Shown in pieces: positions 9,240-16,894 of a stretch of DNA of 64,000 nt (position 1 is its first letter; the number at the start of each line of letters is the position of its first letter). This stretch comes from BOG-908 sp965198915 (GTDB lineage Bacteria; Pseudomonadota; Alphaproteobacteria; Acetobacterales; Acetobacteraceae). The position numbers were made by a program, and so were the translations under genes. The stretch is taken from the NCBI GenBank assembly GCA_965198915.1, contig CBDAQC010000004.1, forward strand, positions 862,997 to 926,996. The letters run 5' to 3'. The notes under the pieces were generated by a model, which saw only the letters and a list, made by a program, of their open reading frames with translations, was not told the origin of the DNA and did not search any database.

Positions 9240-9713
9240 CTGTCACTGGGTGGCATGGCTGGCTGCGCGTAGCCACCACGAACATCTGCCGGCTGAAAGT
9301 AAGCCGAAAATGCGCGACCTTGTTGATTTGCCGGGCGCCGCCGAGTTCAACGTGCTCATGGCTTATTCGAACTGGCACACTTCACCAGGTGCAAAAGCAA
9401 GTGGAACAAAGGATTGGGCGATCACGGCGCTGGCTTTGCCGCCTTCCGGCGGCGCACGAAGGGCTGCACGATGTCAAAGGCGCCGCGATGCCCCTCGCCT
9501 TACAATCCTTCAAACAGCCGCCGGGCGGGTGGGCGCGTGCGGTATGCAGCCGGGCCTTCAGCGTCTCCTGGAAGGGTCCAGCATCAGCGTTGGCTGCTCG
9601 TATCGTTGGTAGCGTGGCTCGTGGCGCGTCCGGCAATGTTTGTGAACCGTCGGCCGCGACAGCTTCACGTCACAAGCGATCGAACTAATGCTCTTCTTGC
9701 TCACCAAATGATG
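9240..9713 (-). pseudogene. istA: istA remnant (IS21-family transposase), frameshifted
   Basis: Pieces of an IstA-like transposase can be read on the minus strand in three frames. One is the N-terminal HTH (SISSIACDVKLSRPTVHKH, then EPRYQRY). After a frame change at DP come FQETLKARLHTA, then VPLAFAPGEVCQFE. After a further change come HEHVELGGA and KVAHFRL with SRQMFVVATRS, the start of the DDE domain. Most of the protein is deleted and several shifts are present, so it is dead. The relic marks old IS21 insertion next to the tandem-repeat region. Confidence 0.65.
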
Positions 9714-9857
9714 GCGCGGAAACCCGGCAATCCAGTCCATGTGAACCACACCAGATGCCTCGGCCAAAAAAGCCGGATGATCGCATGAATCAGGATGGAA
9801 ACTATTGGACACTATCTACCCCCGAAATCCGGAAAGTTTTGCCTGCTGTTTTCCAAA

Positions 9858-10300
9858 CCGGACTCCCGAACGCGAGCGGTAAGCCGGCCCAGGCTGGCGC
9901 CTGTCGAGCGTCTTCGGTTCGTCGCCAGCGCCCCGCAGAACGGGTGCGCTTCAACGGCGCCGGACTCCCGAAATCAAGCGGTAAGCTGGCACGGGCAGGC
10001 GCCCGTGGGGCGCCTTCGATACATCGCCAGCGCCTCGCAGAACGGGTGCGCTTCTATGGCCCCGGACTCCCGAACTCGGGCGGTAAGCCGGCCCGGGCCG
10101 GCGCCAGTGGTGCGCCTTCGGCGCGCCGCCAGCACCCTGCAGAACGGGTGCGCTTCAACGGCCCCGGACTCCCGAACGCGAGCGATAGGCCGGCCCGGGC
10201 TGGCTCCCGTTGCGGGCGTCTTCAATGCATCGCCAGCGCCGCACAGAGGGATGTGCTTGCACGCTCCGGGAGACTTCCGACCTGAGGTGATAAGCCGAGC
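9858..10300. repeat. Tandem repeat block A, 102-bp unit, four full copies plus a decayed fifth
   Basis: The anchor CCGGACTCCCGAA recurs at 9858, 9960, 10062 and 10164, an exact 102-bp step; a decayed copy starts near 10264. Each unit holds a conserved GCGGTAAGCCGGCCCGGGC-like palindromic stretch, a variable middle, then GCAGAACGGGTGCGCTTC. Because 102 is a multiple of three, several frames stay open and give false 34-residue repeat proteins; changes do not favour third codon positions. Block B (10715-11630) carries a diverged form of the same unit. I know no named family for it. Confidence 0.85.
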
Positions 10301-10575
10301 CCGAGCGCTTGCATCCCGAGAGCTCAACAACCGGCATAGACGCGTCGTGAGTATGGCGTACGAAATACATTCGTTGTTATCCGCTAATGCAGAAGAAACT
10401 CCGGAATGGGGCAAATGCACCTGTTGGCGCTTTAGGCGCAATCTCATCGATCACTTGGATGGCGTTGAAAGCTCACTTTCGACGAAGGCGCTGGGCCGGA
10501 AACAAAGTCGAAGAGATCTTTTGACCAGGGAAACGCATGCCGCTCCGATTGGCTCGAATAACTGCGAATCAAGTT
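10301..10575. other. Spacer between repeat block A and the truncated HTH gene
   Basis: No supported gene. The last 60 bp (from TTGACC at about 10521 to the ATG at 10576) align with the sequence upstream of the intact HTH gene at 12079, including CCGCT(C/T)CGATTG and CTGCGAATCAAG. This stretch is therefore part of a duplicated unit and probably carries the HTH gene's promoter. Confidence 0.5.
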
Positions 10576-10734
10576 ATGGCCTTTTCTCCGCACAAAGTTG
10601 ATCCCAACACTGTTCTTCCGATCCTGACTCGCTCTCAAGCTGCGCCTTTCTTGACGGCTCAAGACTATCCTATCTCCCCGGCAACCCTGGCCACCAGGGC
10701 CACACGAGGCGGTGCTACCGATTTTGAGTCTTGA
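10576..10734 (+). pseudogene. Truncated AlpA/excisionase-like HTH gene (copy A)
   Basis: The 52-residue frame begins MAFSPHKVDPN and contains LTRSQAAPFLTAQDYPIS and PATLATRATRGG, closely similar to the intact copy at 12079. In the intact gene the frame continues YESWGRRALYRPDTLLTW, the wing of MerR/AlpA-type DNA-binding domains. Here it ends in FES-stop, exactly where sequence of the 102-bp repeat (GGTAAGC, 10737) begins. The wing is lost and the protein is probably inactive. The upstream 60 bp are also duplicated. Confidence 0.7.
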
Positions 10735-11630
10735 CGTGGTAAGCAGAGCCTCGCTGGGCGCAGCGCGGGGCGTCTTCGGCGTAGCATCAGCGACTTCCTT
10801 AATCGTGCCCGCATTCCCGACTTGAGTCAGTAGGCTAAGCGTGGACAGGCGCACCATGGGTGTCTTCGGTGTGATGCGGGCGCGTCGGTGCACGGGGTGT
10901 CATTCAACGCTCCCCGGGCTCCCGCCATTAAGCGGTAGGCCGACCCTGGGCAGGCAGCCTATGGTCGTCCGATGTGTGGCACCAGCGCCTTGAAGTATGG
11001 GTGCCCTTTGACCGAGCCCGATGATCGGCCGTTATTGGTTCGCTGAGCTTGGACAGGCGCACCGTGGGCGTCTGCGTTGTAGCGCTAGCGCCCCGCAGCA
11101 CGGGCGTCAGTCAACGAGTCCCCGGACTTCCGCCATCAAGAAGTAGGCCGAGCTCGGGCAGGCGCACCATGGGCGGCTCCGTTGTAGCGCTAACGCCGCG
11201 TAGCACGGGTGTCATTCAACGATGTCCAGGACTCCCGCCGTGACGAGGTAGGCCGAGCCCTGGCAGGCGCACCGTGGTACCTGCGTTGTAGCTCTAAGGC
11301 TGCACAGTACGGGTGTCATTCACCAATTCCCCGGACTCCCGCCATTACAAGGCAGGCCAAGGTCGGGCAGGCGCGCCGTTGGCGTCTCCTTTTAGCGCTA
11401 GCGTCGCGCAGCGCGGGTGTCATTTAACAGTCCCCGGCTCCCGCCATTAAGCGACAAGCCGAGCCCAGGTAAGCGCACCGTGGGCGTCTGATCCAGCGCG
11501 AGCGCTTCGCATCATGGGTGCGCTTCAAATCCCTGGACTCCCGAACTCAAGCGGTAAGCTGGGCGCAGGTAGGTGCACCTGGAGCATCTTAGGTGCGGCG
11601 CCACCTCGCCCCGAAGCATCCCTGCCTTCA
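10715..11630. repeat. Tandem repeat block B, 99-105 bp unit, about eight copies
   Basis: Anchors aligned on GGACTCCCG of the consensus fall near 10715 (partial), 10811, 10916, about 11020, 11124, 11229, 11333, 11436 and 11535, with steps of 99-105 bp. Conserved parts are CCCCGGACTCCCGCCATTAA, GGTAGGCCGAG, GGCAGGCGCACCGTGGGCGT and CACGGGTGTCATTCAAC. A less conserved middle is centred on GTTGTAGCGCTAGCGCC. Copies are more diverged than in block A, suggesting an older array. The final copy resembles block A (GAACTCAAGCGGTAAGC). No ORF or known repeat class explains it, and the units are too long and continuous for CRISPR. Confidence 0.85.
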
Positions 11631-11709
11631 GAGGACGAGGGATTTCGAGCTCCATGCTGTCAGAACAGCCCTCGCAACCTGCATGACCCGCCCTCAACGC
11701 GGAGGGCCA

Positions 11710-11916
11710 ATGGACATTGAGTCGGGATCAATAAACACTCCCGACATCAGCAACCATCTCGTGCAAGGCAGGAGCGGGGCAGCTGCATTAGCCGGTATTT
11801 CAGAAGCCCTAATGCATCACGTCTCTGATGAGGAAACCTTTGAACTTCGCGTCGCTAGCTGCGGGGCACCGCAATCTTACATCCAGCTAACACTCTCACG
11901 ACGCGGGAATGGGTGA
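11710..11916 (+). CDS. Small protein of unknown function between repeat block B and the HTH gene
   Basis: A 68-residue frame starts at ATG 11710, with GGAGG 4 bp upstream (11701-11705), and ends with TGA at 11914-11916. It has a mixed helical composition (GAAALAGISEALMHHVSDEE) and a C-terminal strand-like end (YIQLTLSRR). No domain is recognised. The next small ORF starts inside its last codons (ATGGGTGA), as in coupled genes. The good ribosome-binding site is the main support; it could still be chance. Confidence 0.4.
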   Translation: MDIESGSINTPDISNHLVQGRSGAAALAGISEALMHHVSDEETFELRVASCGAPQSYIQLTLSRRGNG

Positions 11917-12025
11917 TTGGTTGGCCGTCGAAGCGCAAATCATCGATCTTATGCAGACACGCAGGAGGCCAACGCGAAAGCTCGGAGACCAGGCGCATAC
12001 TATGAACCTAGCAGGCGGTTGTTGA
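11909..12025 (+). CDS. Very short overlapping ORF (38 aa), unknown
   Basis: ATG at 11909 overlaps the preceding stop by 8 bp. It encodes 38 residues (MGDWLAVEAQIIDLMQTRRR, then a basic tail). It ends 53 bp before the HTH gene, so the three could form one transcript. The amphipathic IIDLMQTRRR helix is plausible for a small regulator, but length makes the call weak. Confidence 0.25.
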   Translation: MGDWLAVEAQIIDLMQTRRRPTRKLGDQAHTMNLAGGC

Positions 12026-12078
12026 CCTGGTAAGCGCGCACCGCTTCGATTGAGCACAATAACGCTGCGAATCAAGCC

Positions 12079-12312
12079 ATGGCCTTTCCTCCGGACAAAG
12101 CTGAGCAAAACGCCCCTCTTACTAGATTAACACGGGACCAAGCTGCGGCCTTTCTGACAGCTCAGGGCTACCCGATTTCCCCAGCAACATTGGCGACCCG
12201 CGCGTCACGCGGCGGTGGTCCCAACTATGAGTCCTGGGGACGTCGAGCATTATACCGACCGGACACTCTCTTGACATGGGCCGAAGCCCGATTGACCCGA
12301 TCATGCATCTGA
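12079..12312 (+). CDS. AlpA/excisionase-like helix-turn-helix protein (copy B, intact)
   Basis: A 77-residue DNA-binding protein with the MerR/AlpA-type winged HTH of recombination directionality factors: LTRDQAAAFLTAQGYPIS (recognition turn), PATLATRASRGGGPNYES, then GRRALYRPDTLLTWAEARL as wing and last helix. Proteins of this type bend DNA at att sites (excisionases) or activate integrase genes. It follows repeat block B and two tiny ORFs. A truncated paralogue with the same upstream region lies at 10576. The only integrase in the window is 19 kb away, so its partner is not obvious; the adjacent repeats are a possible binding target. Confidence 0.7.
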   Translation: MAFPPDKAEQNAPLTRLTRDQAAAFLTAQGYPISPATLATRASRGGGPNYESWGRRALYRPDTLLTWAEARLTRSCI

Positions 12313-13020
12313 AGGTCAGAAGGAATCATTCCCGACCTTCGAACAGCTCACCGGACCCACGGCCTCACGCGACGCTGAGCCTAGCGTTCCCGGGAGTCCC
12401 GGAAACACAGTCCACGCATAAAGGGGTGTTAGCAGGCCTGAATCGGTATCTTCAGTGCATGACCTAGGAACGCACCTGCGCGCCATCTACAATGTACGGC
12501 GTTCGGACAAACAATTTCGCCATCGGTGCGGGTTTTTGACTGAACCGACCGTCGCGGTCCCGGCTACATGCCCGCGGTGACACGCACGGACTAAGAAGGC
12601 GAAAAATCTTAGAAAGAGATTGATTCCGCGTCGTGATCGCGGAACGCTCACTGGGCCAACAACAACCGATTGCGAATCAATGTGGCGACCGCAGCAGGGG
12701 CAATACGCAGTTGCCTTGACAACCGTCCCTTATCGGGGCGACCGAGAGTGATTGTGGGTGAGACGATGCCTGTGTTTAGTAAGGCTTCGAATGCCGTTGC
12801 TTTGATCTACATAAATCATCGTCTGAGACGAGCGTGTTGACTCGAGCCGGTAAAGAGAGAGCAACTTTTTTATTGACCGGGCGACGGATCGCTTCGACGC
12901 TCATTCGTGAGTGCGGATGCATCGCGAATCATATTCCTTGTGACTCATCCAGCCACCCATTTTGGTGCAACTTGCGGCGCAAGATCTGACTGCGTCGGCC
13001 ACTTTTAAGAAGTTCGACCC
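12313..13020. other. 708-bp gene-free stretch with several dyads
   Basis: No supported gene. Visible structure: TTCCCGGGAGTCCCGGAA at 12387-12404, which shares the CCGGGAGTCCGG core of the tandem repeats; a hairpin TTCCGCG/CGCGGAA at 12624-12630 and 12638-12644; and an 8-bp inverted pair AGACGATG (12761-12768)/CATCGTCT (12817-12824). It may be a promoter or replication/excision control region, but nothing proves this. Confidence 0.4.
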
Positions 13021-13779
13021 ATGAAACGCAATTTCTCGAGCCGGTTTCAAGGCGACCTTTTCTCGGCCTTTGCCGATGAACCGGTTGCAGACGTTAGCGC
13101 CGGGGCAACGGACAGGCTGGGGGCTGGCGGTCCAATCAGCGCAGACCTTAAAGATCTTAAAGATCAGTCGATGTCGTTGCCGGGCAATACTGCGACGTCT
13201 GCGCGTGGTGATGAAAGTGGTGCAGGATCTTCAGAATACTCCGAAGGTCCCCGGACTTCCGGGATTGATGGTGAGCCTGGCGGTGGTGACCATACAGGCC
13301 TGACGAACCTCGCTGCCAAGTCAGGTAATGGAGCCAGTAGGCCCGGCGGCCGCGGCGGCAAAGGCAGCGCAACGGCCACCGAGCCTGATTTTTCCGGGAG
13401 TCCGGGGAATGGCGGGCAGGACCGCATAGGCCACAACCCGCTCGGTGCCCCCTCGCGGAGCGAGAATTCGGAGAGGCTCGCCGTAGAACACCCTGTTCAA
13501 AGCATTCAGAAAGCAGGCAGTAGCCTCAAAGAGAAGGAGTGCCACAGCTCCATGCCGCCCGGTGTTCCGGTCGTGGATGATGAAGCACCGGACGGTAGTA
13601 CTGGGTCCGACGATTCCAGTCGCCAGCAGGTTGGCCATGAGCCCTGCGTCCATGCCGTAATACCAATGCAGGCAATCGCGACCAGAGGGGCGGAAGCGGT
13701 CGTGAACGACTGCAAGGTGGAGCTTTCCCGTCTAATCTCCAGTTTTGCGGGCAGTGCGCTTGGGCAGATAGCGACTTGA
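13021..13779 (+). CDS. Low-complexity hypothetical protein, possibly a truncated mobile-element gene
   Basis: A 252-residue frame opens MKRNFSSRFQGDLFSAFADE, then a KDLKDLKD run made by a 9-bp tandem repeat (about 13147-13168), and is then rich in Gly, Ser, Asp and Pro, without a folded-domain signature. N-termini with LKDLKD runs occur in accessory DUF3987-type primase/helicase proteins of integrative elements, so this may be the start of such a gene whose body was lost. Inside the frame lie GTCCCCGGACTTCCGGGA (13247-13264) and its near inverse TTCCGGGAGTCCGGGGA (13392-13408), the core motif of the tandem repeats. A real full-length product is uncertain. Confidence 0.4.
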   Translation: MKRNFSSRFQGDLFSAFADEPVADVSAGATDRLGAGGPISADLKDLKDQSMSLPGNTATSARGDESGAGSSEYSEGPRTSGIDGEPGGGDHTGLTNLAAKSGNGASRPGGRGGKGSATATEPDFSGSPGNGGQDRIGHNPLGAPSRSENSERLAVEHPVQSIQKAGSSLKEKECHSSMPPGVPVVDDEAPDGSTGSDDSSRQQVGHEPCVHAVIPMQAIATRGAEAVVNDCKVELSRLISSFAGSALGQIAT

Positions 13780-14220
13780 GCAGCGATCACGGCGCCAGTT
13801 CGCAACAGCGGAGGATGGCCCGGCGTTGGCCGGATCAGATGGCCCCTCGGGTTCGGCTCTGCATCGGCTGGCGGCGTTCCTAGGCGCTGAAGACTGCCAT
13901 CCGCGCGATGCAGCCACGGCCATCTTTGGCCGTTAGCAGACTGTCCGCGACTGAGAGGTTGGCGGTCGGGAGCGGACGTCAGATTGCCGATCCTGGAGGT
14001 TCGGCAGACCGCGGAGTTGGGAGCGCCCCATGCAGCGCCGCAATAATTGCCTTCAGATCTTCATTTTTGATATTGAGTGATCGTTCGCCACGTCGGTCAC
14101 GGCGCTTTGCCGTAGCTTAACCTGCCTTCACCCGTTTTTGCGCAAGAGCACGCTCGTACTAGACGAGCGCGCCGAAGATGGAGAATAGCAGAACGCACGC
14201 TCTCGACCGTTAAACCAAGC
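13780..14220. other. Gene-free stretch between the mobile region and the redox cluster
   Basis: No supported CDS. GGGAGCGGACG at 13968-13978 also occurs at 29021-29031 in another gene-poor gap, suggesting a dispersed short repeat. No terminator with a clear U-tract was found. Confidence 0.4.
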
Positions 14221-14622
14221 TCAGTCGGGGAAGCTGTCACCAAACATTGGCAAGCCGCTGACAGATTGAGACTTGGTCGCCTCGTCCTGCAACACGTCCC
14301 AATGCTCTGCGAGCTTGCCGTCCTCGATGCGGACGATGTCGGCCGCAACCCAGGCGACGGGCCGTCCGCTGCCGGAGAACCGACCGTGGAGCATCACGTG
14401 GTCGCCCTCGGCGACGGTGAGCTGGTTCTCGTAGCGCAGCGTATCGGGCAGGGAACGGATCAGGTCGAAGAGCCCGTTTCGCGCGGGCGCAATATGAGCG
14501 CTATGCTGGATGTAGCGATCCGACCAAAAGCGTTCAGCAACCGCGTAGTCGCGCTTGTTGAAGAGCGTATCGAAAGCTTCAAGGACAAGGGCCTTGTTTT
14601 GTGCAGGCGTCGTCTTGGACAT
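14221..14622 (-). CDS. SnoaL-like/NTF2-fold protein
   Basis: A 133-residue protein of the nuclear transport factor 2-like fold. Features are the helical start QNKALVLEAFDTLFNKRD, the RYIQHSAHI strand, and the C-terminal sheet with GDHVMLHGRFSG and IVRIEDGKLAEHWDVLQDE, matching the SnoaL-like ester cyclase subgroup. Members bind small hydrophobic ligands; most are not characterised. It is the last gene of an apparent minus-strand operon with the OYE and MDR genes (gaps of 25 and 26 bp), suggesting a role in the same detoxification or catabolic step. Confidence 0.85.
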   Translation of the reverse strand: MSKTTPAQNKALVLEAFDTLFNKRDYAVAERFWSDRYIQHSAHIAPARNGLFDLIRSLPDTLRYENQLTVAEGDHVMLHGRFSGSGRPVAWVAADIVRIEDGKLAEHWDVLQDEATKSQSVSGLPMFGDSFPD

Positions 14623-14647
14623 GGTGGTCTCCTTGGAGTGATAAAAA

Positions 14648-15757
14648 TCAGGCTATCGCCGCCTGCAATGTCGGATAATCGCAGTAACCCTCGCGGCCGG
14701 TGGCATAGACAGTCGCCCAATCGATCTCGGCGAGCGGCGCGCCGATCTTCAGGCGCTCGACGAGATCTGGATTGGCGATGAAGGGCCGGCCGAAGGCAAC
14801 GAGATCGGCAAGTCCCTCGGCGATGAGGCGATTGCCGCGCTCGGCGGCCATCTGCACGTTGGCGATCAGCGTGCCTTTGAAGATCGGCCGGAAATGGCGG
14901 AACATGCCGTCGCCCATCAGCGGCGCCAGCGGCGTGCCGGTGAAGTCGGTAGCAGCGCCCATCAGCAAAAGATGCGAGATTCCATAGCCGTTCAGTTCGC
15001 GGATGGCGTATTCGGCCATCGGCAGGGTTTCGTCATTGGCCGCCATGGGACCGCCCTCGTGCATCGGGCTGATCTTCACGCCGACTTTCGAGGGGTCGAC
15101 GTCAGCGAGGATGGCCTCCACGACCTCGAAGAGGAGGCGCGCACGGCCCTCGATGTCGCCGCCATACGCATCGGTGCGCCGGTTGGTGGCGCGATTCATC
15201 AACTGCGCCAGCAAATAGAGGTAGTTCGCCAGGATCTGCACGCCGTCGAAGCCCGCCTCCATGGCGTTGCGGGCGGCGCGGGCGTAATCGGCGACCGTCT
15301 GCTGGATTTCCGCCACGGTCATGGGCCGCGGGGCGACCGTGGGCTTGCGGCCGGTGGGCGTCACGGACTCGAAGAGCAGATCGACATCTGACGCGGACAA
15401 AGGCGGCGTGCCGCCCCGCACATCCGGGTGGGCGATGGCGCCGGTGTGCCAGAGCTGGGCGACGATGCGCCCGCCAGCCGCATGGACAGCGTCGGTGATC
15501 CGCCGCCAGCCACGCACATGGTCGGCGCTCCACAGTCCCGGCGTGCAGGCCCAGCCGAAGCCGTCCGGGCTGATGGCGGTGGCCTCGGCGACGATCAGGC
15601 CGGCCGACGCGCGCTGGGCGTAATACTCGGCTTGCAGCGCCGTCGGAACGTGATCGTCCGGGCGGGCGCGCGTGCGCGTGAGCGGCGCCATGACGATCCG
15701 GTTGGGCAAAGCAAGGTCGCCCATCCGGTAGTGCGTAAGCAGGGGTTGCACGGCCAT
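14648..15757 (-). CDS. Old yellow enzyme family flavin oxidoreductase (alkene reductase) with altered active site
   Basis: A 369-residue TIM-barrel FMN protein of the OYE/NemA family, which reduces activated C=C bonds or nitro groups with NAD(P)H. Family signatures are NRIVMAPLTRTRA, YYAQRASAGLIVAEAT, QLWHTGAIAHPD, RTDAYGGDIEGRARLL and the C-terminal FGRPFIANPDLV. The segment normally reading (V/I)E-I-H-x-(A/G)-(N/H)-G-Y-L is here GVQILANYLYLLAQL. The substrate-binding His of the His-Asn/His pair is missing and one residue is deleted, so substrate or activity may differ. It sits in an operon between an MDR gene and a SnoaL-like gene. Confidence 0.92.
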   Translation of the reverse strand: MAVQPLLTHYRMGDLALPNRIVMAPLTRTRARPDDHVPTALQAEYYAQRASAGLIVAEATAISPDGFGWACTPGLWSADHVRGWRRITDAVHAAGGRIVAQLWHTGAIAHPDVRGGTPPLSASDVDLLFESVTPTGRKPTVAPRPMTVAEIQQTVADYARAARNAMEAGFDGVQILANYLYLLAQLMNRATNRRTDAYGGDIEGRARLLFEVVEAILADVDPSKVGVKISPMHEGGPMAANDETLPMAEYAIRELNGYGISHLLLMGAATDFTGTPLAPLMGDGMFRHFRPIFKGTLIANVQMAAERGNRLIAEGLADLVAFGRPFIANPDLVERLKIGAPLAEIDWATVYATGREGYCDYPTLQAAIA

Positions 15758-15783
15758 AGCGGCTATCCTCGCGATGTCAGGGG

Positions 15784-16773
15784 TCAGAGGATGACCACGA
15801 TCTTGCCGACCTGCTCACCCGCCTCAACGAAGCGGTGCGCGTCGGCAATTTCGTCGAAGGGGAAAGTCCGCGCGATTGTCGGATGGAAGGCGCCATCAGC
15901 GAGACCGGTGCTGACGAACTGCTTCAGCGCTTTCAGTTGTCCGTCGTCGCGGGTCAGCGCAGTCAGTGCGAGGCCGCGGACTGTCAAATTCCGTGCGAAG
16001 ATATCGAAGGGCGGCACGATGATCGGCCGCGTGTCGAGTGCGCCGTAGAGCACGAGCGTACCGCCGGAAGCTGTCGCTCTGACGAGTGTCGCGAATTCAG
16101 GCCCACCGACCGGATCGAAGACCAGTTCGGCTCCATTGCCATTCGTAAGGCCTTTGACCTCCGCGACGACATCCTGCTCCGTCGTCGCGATAACAGCCGA
16201 GGCGCCAAGGCGCCGGAGGTCATCGGCCTTCGCCGAAGTCCGGGTGAGTGCCACCGGTCGGGCGCCGAGGCGCTGGGCGACCTGGATGGCGGCCAGGCCG
16301 ACGCTGCTCGATGCGGCGGAAATGACGACGGTCTGTCCCGCCTTCAGCGCACCGACGGCAACCAGGCCGCCCCATGCCGTGCCATAGGCCGCCCAGGTCG
16401 CCGCCGCTGCCACGAAGCTCACATGATCCGGGATTGCGACCAACGACCGCGCCGGCGCGATCGCGACTTCCCCGTACAGCGCATATTGCGCGGCGCCGTA
16501 GGCCGGGACGAGGGCGGCGCGATCGCCGATCGAAAAGCCGATGACGTCCGGGCCGATGGCTTCGATGACCCCAGCCGCCTCGAAGCCGATGCTTGCCGGC
16601 AGCACCGGCTTGGCCGGCGAGCGCCCGGAGCGCAGCGTGATTTCGGTGCGATTCAGGCCGATGGCATAGATACGGAGGCGAACTTCGCCAGACGCCGGCT
16701 CTCCGATGTCGATATCCTCAATGCGGAGAACGCCTGCGTCGCCAAATTCATGGATGCGGACGGAGCGGGACAT
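15784..16773 (-). CDS. Zinc-independent MDR alcohol dehydrogenase / NADPH:quinone reductase-like
   Basis: A 329-residue medium-chain dehydrogenase. The N-terminal GroES-like domain has SIGFEAAGVIEAIGPDV. The Rossmann domain has SAASSSVGLAAIQVAQRLGA and a C-terminal EIADAHRFVEAGEQVGKIVV typical of QOR-type enzymes. No cysteine ligands for zinc are visible. The likely reaction is NADPH-dependent reduction of quinones or enones. ATG 16773 is chosen over GTG 16788 because GTGAGG stands 9 bp before it and serves as ribosome-binding site. It is first in the MDR-OYE-SnoaL operon, and the LysR gene at 16895 lies just upstream on the same strand. Confidence 0.9.
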   Translation of the reverse strand: MSRSVRIHEFGDAGVLRIEDIDIGEPASGEVRLRIYAIGLNRTEITLRSGRSPAKPVLPASIGFEAAGVIEAIGPDVIGFSIGDRAALVPAYGAAQYALYGEVAIAPARSLVAIPDHVSFVAAAATWAAYGTAWGGLVAVGALKAGQTVVISAASSSVGLAAIQVAQRLGARPVALTRTSAKADDLRRLGASAVIATTEQDVVAEVKGLTNGNGAELVFDPVGGPEFATLVRATASGGTLVLYGALDTRPIIVPPFDIFARNLTVRGLALTALTRDDGQLKALKQFVSTGLADGAFHPTIARTFPFDEIADAHRFVEAGEQVGKIVVIL

Positions 16774-16894
16774 AGCGCGGAACCTCACTTTGTTCGGTGA
16801 GGCGAAGATCGTTCGAGCCCGCTCGTGCCGGTAGCTACGGGGTTCCGCTAATTCCTATGCATGGGATACATCAATGAAGGAGCGATGCCGCCGT

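Noticed and set aside
9755..10601. Long frames encoding apparent 34-residue repeat proteins (both plus-strand frames and the minus strand)
   Set aside because: They exist only because the DNA repeat is 102 bp, a multiple of three; several frames are open at once and changes are not biased to third positions.
9858..11630. CRISPR array
   Set aside because: Units are about 102 bp and similar along their whole length, with no short identical repeats and unique spacers, and no cas genes are present.
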